From Rebecca billardiae RCC1528 (lineage: Eukaryota > Haptophyta): 64,000 bases of DNA. A model generated the notes under the pieces. The model made no database searches. It saw only the letters and a list, made by a program, of their open reading frames with translations, and was not told the DNA's origin. The stretch's first letter is position 1. Each line of letters starts with the position of its first letter. Of the stretch, positions 56,491 to 64,000 are shown piece after piece. The stretch covers positions 1,550,001 through 1,614,000 of the forward strand of contig OZ251238.1 of NCBI GenBank assembly GCA_965240325.2, in the 5' to 3' direction. Position numbers and translations under genes: made by a program.

Positions 56491-59160
56491 CTGGCTCCGG
56501 TGAGCAGCAGCTGAGGAATGCCCAGCATACGCCCTTGCTGCCCTTGCGCAGCTGCTGGCGGTCGGCTGGCGTCACGCTCGGCGCATGTGAAGCGAGGGGT
56601 TGGCGCGCGGCACTGGCGCGCTACACCGAAACGGGCCGACCCACGCGCGCCCACGCCCACGCTGCCTGCAGCACCGGCCGGATACCACGCTCGTGCGTTG
56701 CCACGCTCGACGGCCGCAGCGGCCGGCGGACCGGTGCGGGCTGTCGCGTGCGCGCGCACGCGCGCTCGGCGCGGCGCCCTTGGCGGGCGGGCGGCGGGCG
56801 CAGGACTGCGCGATGGAGTGGCTGCGCTGCTCCCGCGCCACTGCGCGGGGCCACGTGCGCGCGCTCGCGCGGAGCGCGCTCTCTCCTCGTCCGCGTGCGC
56901 ACTGCTCGATGGGCGTGCGGTCGTGCCCGAGGTGCAGCGCTTGCGTTGGGCGCGGTGGCGCGGGCGGGTGCGCACCTGGCGCCGCGTGCGGTGTGTGCGC
57001 GCGGAGGCCCTCGTGCCCGCGCGACGGCGCGCGCGGTCGACCTGGCATCGCGGGAAGAGGGATGGCTCCTGACGATGCAGTCTCCTGCGAGGCGGCGGGC
57101 GCCATCGTCCTGCTCTGCGCCTTTTTCCAGGCCGAGCATTTCGCGACGTGCCATTTTGTTTTTCTTTCTCGCCGAGTCGCGCGGCCGCGGGCCGCCGCGG
57201 TCCGCTCTCCGCGGAAGGATGGCCGACCGGCCTTGCCGCACGGGCGCACGAGCACGTCGCCTCACAGCGACGGGCGCGGCAAGAGGGCGCGAGGGCGCGC
57301 TGCGCGGCGGGCACGCGGCGTGCGGCGCGTATGCGCGGTGTCCAGCTCATCGCGAGCTGGCGCACACGCTGCCATTGCGAAGGCGCGGCCGCTGCGACGG
57401 CTCGCGGTCGGCAGGCGTCGCGCTCGAGTGCGGCAGCTGCACGCGAGGCGAGTCTGCGAGCGGCCGGCGCGCCGCGGGCTGGCGCGGGGCGCTGGCGTGC
57501 GTGCGCACGACCCACCGCACGCGCGCCCGCCCGAACGCTGCCTGCCGCACAGGCCGGATGCACCGCTCGTGCGCTGCCACCCTTGGCGGCCGCAGCGACC
57601 GGCGGACGGGTGCTGGCCGTCATGCGCGCGCGCGCGCGCTCGGCGCGGCGCGCGCGGCGGGCGGGCGGCGGGCGCATGCGTGCGCGATGGATCGATGGCG
57701 CTGCGCTCGCGCCACTGCGAGGGGCTGCGTACGCGTGCCCGCGCGTGGCCTGCTCCCTTGCGGTTAGCGTGTGCATAGCTGTGCATGCGGCCGCGACCGC
57801 CGCGGCACGGCGCTCGCTGCTCGGGGAGCAGGCGCGCGGGCGGGTGCGCGCCGGGCGCCGGGCGCCGCGTCTTCGCTGCGGCGCACGCCGCCTCAGCGCG
57901 TGCAAGACCGCGCGCGCCTGCCGTCGCGCGAGCGGGCGCGGGCGGAGCGGTGAAGGCGCCGCTCGCGCCCGGAGGCGATGCCGCCATCGCTCTTTCTACC
58001 GGGCTGGCGGCCGCTGACGAAACGAATCCGTGGTCGTCCGGGCCTTCGTCTTGTGCAGCCAGCATGGCTGCCGAGGCGGCGGTTGGCACGTGCTTTTGGT
58101 CGTTGGCGCTCACGGCACGCTCACGGCGGCGCGGTGGCGTGCTGCGCGAGCGCGTGCTCGCACAGCAGGCACGCCGCGCACTGCACCGCTGCTCGAGACC
58201 GCGAGTGCCGCCGCGCGCAAAGAGTGCCGCCGCTGAGCGCGCGGCCCGCGGCGGCTGTGCTTCCGGCTCGCCGCCGGCGAGCACGCAGGGCTCGGCGCGC
58301 GCGCGCCCTCCGGTGCCAGACGCGACGGCATGCGGCTTGGAGGCATACGCCACACGGCCAGCCCCTGTGCCACCGCGCCAGCGTGAGACTCAGCGCCAGT
58401 GCTCGGTCCGGCCGGCAGCCCGGCCGCCCTCGGCGTGCAGTCGGACGGCCTCGGGGGATGACTGGTTGGGCGGCGGACGAGCGACGACGGGCGCCTACTG
58501 GCGAGCCTTGGCCGCGTCGTGCGCGTCGTCAAGCCAAGCAGCCATCGCCCGCGCCCGCGCCCGCCGCCGCCATTTGTAGAAGTCTCAGTGGCCATGCACC
58601 CTGCGCACGGCGTGCCGACCACGCGGCAGCTGCAAGTCTGGCTGGCGAGGCGCGATGAACCGCTGCGCAGCACGCGGCGTTCAAGCCGAGCGCGAGGCGT
58701 GGGACCTCCCGGGCTACCCGCACGAGGGCGCACACGACGACCCCGAGCCAGCCTCGGGCTGCGGCTGCAGCGCCGAGGCTAGTGCGTCCGGAGCTGTGCC
58801 GGCTGCGCCGAGCGCGCGATGCCGGGCGCGCCCGCGTCCAGAGTGCGGCTCGGCTGGGCTCGTCTGACCTCTGCGAAGCACGCGGCGCCGCGGCCGAGGT
58901 CGAGGCGTGGCATCCAGCGACTATGCCCGCGCGGGCCCGCACGGGCTGCCCGTGCCCCAGGCTCGGGCTGTCGCGGCCGTACCGATTAGCTGGGCCTGGG
59001 GCAGCGCGCGCGGCCGTCGCGGGCCCACCCATCGCGCGCCCGCGTGGGCGCGACGGCAGCGCGTGGGGCGGTGCGAGCCAGTCGAGCGACCGCAGCGCGT
59101 GCTGCTCGGCGGCGCGTGGCGCGAGCGCGCCGCGACCGTGGTTGGCGTCACGCACCGGCT
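56491..59160 (+). repeat. Segmental duplication, copy 1 (about 2.65 kb)
   Basis: Collinear with 60962-63690 at an offset of about 4,471 bp at the left end and 4,542 bp at the right end. Both copies begin at CTCCGGTGAGCAGCAGCTG. The best-matched part is about 56870-57200 with 61390-61710. A weaker internal repeat links about 56600-56770 with about 57480-57650. Open frames differ between copies. Confidence 0.8.
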
Positions 59161-60961
59161 CAGCTGCCCCCGCCCCCGCGCCCCCATCTCCCACCTCGTC
59201 CGAGCTGCCTCTCGGGACGGTGCGCGTCTACGCGCAGCTGCTGGGTGCCGCTGGTCGCGCACGCGCCTCACGTCGAAGGCGCGGCCGCCCCTTACAGGGA
59301 CGCGTGCACGTGGCGATCGAGACGAGCACACTCGAGCGTGGTCAGCGCGGGTCGGCAGTGGCGAGCAGCAGAAGAGCAGTCTCTATGTTGGACGGCCGCG
59401 CACGCCGCCGGGCCGAGCTCTGCGCGCAGACTTGGCGGCTGTTCACGTGCTGCCGACTGGCACCGAGCACTGCACGGCGTCGTGCGATGGATGGAGACGC
59501 GAATGCACCCTCCCAGCACGCGCGCTCGACCGCTCGGCAGTGCACGCGCGCGGCCGCGCGCAGCCGGCAGCGTGTGCGTGGCAGCGCGGCCGCGAGCAAG
59601 GGGCTGGCGGTGCGCTCGCGCCGCCTCGATGGCCGCGCGTGGGACGTGGCGAGCTGGCCGAGGCGCTCTGGGCGCACGCTTCGACGGCGCGTGGATCCTC
59701 TCGAGCACCACTGGGCTGCCGTGCGCGCGCACGCGACGCGCACGACAGCCGCCCTCCGGCGGACGGCGGGGATGAAGTGTGGCCATGCTGATCTTTGATG
59801 CCGGATTTCTCGCCGCCTGGAATATCGCGGTTGGTTACCTTTTTCGCGCGGTGACCGTTGCGGCGGCGCGCGAATTCAGCATGGCCTCTCCCCACGCGGG
59901 GCGGACAAGACTGACGCCGCTGGCTTCTGCCTTTCTGGCTGGCTAGGTGCTGTTGCGCCAAGCGTGGCGCAGCACGGTATGGTTGTGTGCGGGCAATCGG
60001 GCCAGTTGGACGGCCGAATTGGGGTGTGGACGGGCCACGCCCGCGAGGGCATCCCCACGTACAGCAAGGGCGGCCCAGCCAGGGCGGGGGCGCGGCCACG
60101 GCGAGCAGCGTGTCACTGCTGCCGATTGCACGGCTCCTGGCGTGGAACTTGTCGCGTGAGCCCTCGCCCCGCCGCGCACGCTCCTGCGGCACCGAGGCTG
60201 CCGCTCCGCGCCCGAGCAGATCGCGCGGCGCGCGCGGCGGCGCCTGCCGGGTGCTGCTGCTGCTGGCTGGGCCGCGCCGGAGAGGCGGGAGCTGCGGGCG
60301 TGGAGCGCCGCAGCCGTCCCAGCGCCTCGCGCCGGTCGAAGCTGCCCCCGCCCCGGCCCCCCATCTTACTCTTCGTCAAGCCTGCGCCTGGTGGGCCGCG
60401 TAGTGAGCGGCAAGCATCAGGTCCCTCCTCATCGCGCTTGAGCGCCCGCTCTCTGCGCACGGCCGTCGTGCCGCTGGGCGCGCGCGCGCCCCGCGTCGAT
60501 GGAGCGGGCGCGCCTTGCCGCGGCGGCCGAGACGAGCACTGTCGAAGCACTGTCGAGCGCGATCATCGCGGCGGCGAGCAGCGGTCGTGGCTGGCGCAAC
60601 ACGCCGGCCCAGCCCGCCCCCGCCCCCGCGCCCCCATCCTCCACCCGTGCGCGCCATCACGGCCGCGCGGCCCACGCCGCTGGGTGCCGCCGCTCGCGCG
60701 CGCGCCTAGGTTAGGGCGGTCTGGGCGGGCAGGCGGCGATGGCGGGCGTCTCTGCGCGGGCCTTGGCTGCGGCGGGCGCATCGTCTAGTCGAGCAGCAGT
60801 CGCCCGCGCCCGCGCCCGCCGCCGCCGTTTGTAGTCTCAACCTGATTTTGCCGCCGCGCACTGGAGTGTTGCTGCGGGCGTGGTGCGCAGCAGCCGACCC
60901 AGCGCCTCGCACCGGTCGAAGCTGCCCCCGCCCCGGCCCCCCATCGTCCACCTCGTCCTAT
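59161..60961. repeat. Mosaic of repeats between the two segmental copies
   Basis: Contains C-rich cores near 59162, 60340, 60608 and 60920, the second copy of the 50.0-50.9 kb segment (about 59560-60130), and a copy of the 53.6-54.3 kb segment (about 60170-60560). No gene was recognised. Confidence 0.6.
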
Positions 60962-63690
60962 CTGACTCCGGTGAGCAGCAGCTGCTGAATGCCCAGCATA
61001 CGCCCTTGCTGCCCGTGCGCAGGAGGCTGAGCCGTGCGGTGCGTGATGGCTGGCGGCCCGCGACTGGCGTCGCGCTCGGCGTACGTGAGGCGAGTCGGCG
61101 GGCAGCCTGCGCACCACGGGTTGGCGCGCGGCACTGGCGTGCTACACCGAGACGAGACGACACATGCGCGCCCACGCCCGCGCTGCCTGCAGCACCGGCC
61201 GGATGCACCGCTGGTGCGTTGCCACACTCAACGGCAGCAGCTGCCGGCGGTCCGGTGCGGGATGCCACGTGCGCGCGCGCGCGCTCGGCGCGGCGGCTGT
61301 GGCGGGCCGGCGGAGGGCGCAGGAGTGCGCGATGGAATGACTGCAATGCTCCCACACCACTGCGCGGGGCCGCGTGTGCGCGCTCGCGCGCAGCGCGCTC
61401 TCTCCTCGTCAGCGTGCGCACTGCTCGGTGGGCGTGCGGTCGTGCCCGAGGTGCAGCGCTTGCGTTGGGCGCGGCGGCGCGGGCGGGTGCGCACCGGGCG
61501 CCGCGTGCGGTATGCGTGCGCGGAGGCCCTCGTGCCCGCGCGACGGCGCGCGCGGTCGACCTGGCATCGCGGGAAGAGGCATGGCTCCTGACGATGCAGT
61601 CTCGCTGCGAGGCGGCGGGCGCTGCCATCGTCCTGCTCTGCGCCTTTTTCCTTCCCGCGCATTTCGCGACGCTCCGTTTTGTTTTTGGTTTTCTTTCTCG
61701 CCGGCGCGGTCCGCTGTCCACGATGGCCGACCAGCCTTTCCGCACGGGCGCACGAGCACGTCGCCTCGCCGCAGCGACGGGCGCGGCAAGAGGGCGCGAG
61801 GGCGCGCTGCGCGGCGGGCACGCGGCGTGCAACGCGTATGCATCGTGTCCAGCTCACCGCGAGGTGGCTCGCACGCTGCCGTTGCGAAGGCGCGGCCGCG
61901 GCGACGGCTCGCGGTCGGCATTGCGCTCGCGTGATGCGGCCGCGCGTGAAGCGGGCCGGCGCGCGGCCGGCGCCCCACGGGCTGGCGGGGAGCGCCGGGT
62001 AACACCCACCTGGCCCGTGTCGCGCACGCGCGCGCGCGCGCTGCCCACCGCGCCGGCCAGGGGCGCGGTGGGAATGTTGCCACGCGCGACGGCCCGGGGG
62101 ACGGTCGGGACTGGCCGCCCGCCAGTCGCGCGCGCGCGCGCGCGCCCGGCGCGCGGCGCGCGAGCGGAGTGCGCGTGCGTGCGCGAATGGCCGATGGCGC
62201 TGCGCCCGCGCCACTGCGCGGGGCTGCGTGCGCGTACCCGCGCGCGGCCTGCTCCCCTGTGGACGGCGTGTGCACGCACGGCTCTGCATGCGGCCGCCGT
62301 GGCGCGGCGCCCGCTGCCCGGGGACGGTGGCGCGGGCGGGTGCGCGCCGGGCGCCGGGTGACGCGTCTTCGCTGCGGCGCGCGCCTCCTCGGCCCGTGCG
62401 CGACCGCGCGCGCCTGCCGTTGCGCGAGCGGGCGCGGGCGGAGCGGCGAAGGCGCCGCTCGCGCCCGGAGGCGATGCCGCCATCGCCCATCGCTCTTCCG
62501 TACCGGGCTTGGCGGCGCTGACGAAACGAATCCGTGGTCGTCTGGGCTTCCTTTCCGCGGAGCAGCCAGCATGGCTGCCGAGGCGGCGGTTGGCACGTTG
62601 CTTTTCGTCGTTGGCGCTCACGGCACGCTCACGGCGGCGCGGCGGCGTGCGGCGCGAGCGCGTGCTCGCACAGCAGGCACGTCGTGCGCCACACCGCTGC
62701 GCAAGGCAGCGAGTGCCGCCGCGTGCAGCTGCGCCGCATCAGAGAGCGCAGCCGCCAGGCGCGCGGCCCGCTGTGGAACGGCTTCCTGCCCGCCGCCGGC
62801 GCGCGCCGACGGCGAGCACGCAGGGCTCGGCGCGTGCGCGCCCTCCGGTGCCAGACGCGAAGGCATGCGTCTAGGAGGCATACGCCACACGGCCAGCCCC
62901 TGTGCCACCGCGCCAGCGTGAGACTCAGCGCCGGTGCTCGGTCTGGCCGGCAGCCCCCGGCCGCCCTTAGCGTGCAGTCGGACGGCCTCGGGGGATGGCG
63001 GGTTGGGCGGCGGACGAGCGACGACGGGCGCCTACTGGCGAGCCTTGGCCGCGTCATGCGCGCGTCGTCAAGCCAAGCAGCCATTGCCCGCGCCCGCGCC
63101 CGCCGCCGCCATGTGTAGTCTCGGTTGCCGCGCGCGGCCTGCGCCGAGTGCTCCGACCGCACGGCAGCTGCTGGCCTGGCTGGCGAGGTGCGATGAACCG
63201 CGGCGCAGCACGCGGCGTTCAAGCCGAGCGCGAGGCGTGGAGCCCAACGGGCTGCCCGCACGAGGGCGCACGCGACGACCGCGAGCCAGCCTCGGGCTGC
63301 GGCTGCAGCGCCGAGGCCAGTGCGTCCGGAGCCGTGCCGGCTGCGCCGAGCGCTTGCCACACCGCGTTGCCTGGCGCGCCCGCGCCCCGTGCGGCTCGGC
63401 TGGGCTCGCCGAACCTCGGCACAGCACGCGGCGCAGCGGCCGGCTGCGAGGAGTGACGCTCCGCGACTGTGCCCGCGCGGGCCCGCACCGACTGCCAGCG
63501 CCCCACGGCCGGGCTGTCGCGGCCGTACCGACGCTGGGCCCGGGGCAGCGCGCGCTGCCGTCGCGGGCTGTCCATATCGCGCCCGCGCGGGCGCGACGGC
63601 AGCGCGTGGGGTGGGCAGCGAGCCAGCCGAGCGAGCGCAGCGCATGCTCGGTCGGCGGCGTGAGCGCGTCGCGGCCGTGGCTGTCGGCAC
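60962..63690 (+). repeat. Segmental duplication, copy 2 (about 2.7 kb)
   Basis: Second copy of 56491-59160. The right part (about 63020-63690) is the third copy of the 51.36-52.03 kb segment. The repeat seems to end near 63690, before the C-rich core that follows the other two copies. Confidence 0.8.
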
Positions 63691-63797
63691 GCATCTGCCC
63701 AGGCGCCGGACTCGGGGGCCTGCTGCAGACCTGCTGGACGCTGGTGGCCAGGAGATTCCGGGGCCAAAGCGCGCAGTCGTCCTTCGCGGTCATCATC
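63691..63797. promoter_or_regulatory. Unique sequence upstream of the terminal open frame
   Basis: Where repeat similarity stops, about 100 bp of lower-GC unique sequence precede the ATG at 63798. It could be a promoter or 5' UTR. No motif was recognised. Confidence 0.25.
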
Positions 63798-64000
63798 ATG
63801 TCGTCGTCATTGCGTGACGTGAACGAGCAGGCGTGGCTCACGCTGGAGCTGGTGAGGAGCCTGGGTAACGGGGACAGTCTCGCGCTCGAGAGCGTCGGTG
63901 AAGTCATGGCGTGGCCCGGGATGCGCTCGGCCTCGGACCTGTCCACGCGGCTCGAGGCAGGCACCCTGTATGCCAAGGCGAAGATTGACGCCGCGATCAG
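63798..64000 (+). CDS. 5' fragment of a protein of unknown function, runs off the window
   Basis: An ATG at 63798 opens a frame that is still open at the window end (67 complete codons). It reads MSSSLRDVNEQAWLTLELVR, then SLGNGDSLALESVGEVMAWP, then a mixed-composition stretch ending AKAKIDAAI. The composition is balanced and helical, unlike the Arg/Ala-rich shadow frames around it, and it uses less GC-biased third positions (TCA, TTG, CGT, GGT, TAT, ATT) than the other genes here. I recognise no family. It could be the first exon of a gene or part of a mobile element. Confidence 0.35.
   Translation, partial: MSSSLRDVNEQAWLTLELVRSLGNGDSLALESVGEVMAWPGMRSASDLSTRLEAGTLYAKAKIDAAI

Noticed and set aside
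55320-57905. 861-aa minus-strand repeat frame
   Set aside because: Kept open by the 195-bp satellite period, then runs into unrelated duplicated DNA. Listed as a finding to test but not as a gene.
1-64000. tRNA, rRNA, CRISPR or telomeric repeats
   Set aside because: I looked for tRNA T-loop words, direct-repeat/spacer patterns and TTAGGG-type runs and saw none convincing. A tRNAscan or Infernal run would be decisive.

Overview
This is nuclear DNA from a very GC-rich eukaryotic alga with a complex (secondary, red-type) plastid. A haptophyte is my best guess. The evidence is (i) spliceosomal introns in four genes, (ii) a nuclear HCF136/Ycf48 homologue whose presequence reads as ER signal, then transit-like region, then twin-arginine thylakoid signal, (iii) a second small protein with a signal-plus-transit leader, and (iv) very large low-complexity surface and membrane proteins. 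The haptophyte assignment is inference. The splicing, the eukaryotic families and the layered plastid targeting are read from the sequence.

Layout. 0.6-22.4 kb is gene-dense. It holds a non-canonical poly(A)/terminal uridylyl polymerase (-), HCF136 (-) divergent from a small plastid membrane protein (+), a six-exon armadillo/IQ-type protein of about 2,450 aa (-), a four-exon NAT10/Kre33 RNA cytidine acetyltransferase (-), and divergent from that a two-exon fusion of a nucleoside-hydrolase-like domain, membrane segments and a TIR-like domain (+). 22.6-29.6 kb is lower in GC and gene-poor; it holds two adjacent inverted-repeat-bounded elements. 29.65-48.0 kb is one giant six-exon gene (+) of about 5,875 aa: RCC1-type repeats, a proline-rich shaft of about 2,225 aa, six copies of an unnamed 'LCY' repeat, IPT/TIG-like and REJ/PKD-like regions, a GPS motif, polycystin-1-like membrane segments, an IQ motif and two EF-hands. 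48.0-63.7 kb is a mosaic of satellites (about 209 bp and 195 bp), segmental duplications and a short dispersed repeat, with no gene I can support. A protein of unknown function may start at 63,798 and run off the window.

How the genes relate. The HCF136/small-protein pair shares a 332-bp divergent promoter region and may be co-expressed for thylakoid biogenesis. NAT10 and the nucleoside-hydrolase/TIR-like gene share a 317-bp divergent region. The other neighbours show no obvious functional link. The most novel items are the nucleoside-hydrolase/TIR-like membrane fusion and the giant RCC1/proline-shaft/GPS/EF-hand receptor. A third is the splice-site grammar: 13 of 14 inferred introns start GTGCG, 13 of 14 end GCAG, and many carry CTCAC upstream of the acceptor.

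Limits. Stop codons are rare at this GC, so long open frames by themselves mean little. Exon models were built by hand from family similarity, phase agreement and splice motifs, and have no transcript support.
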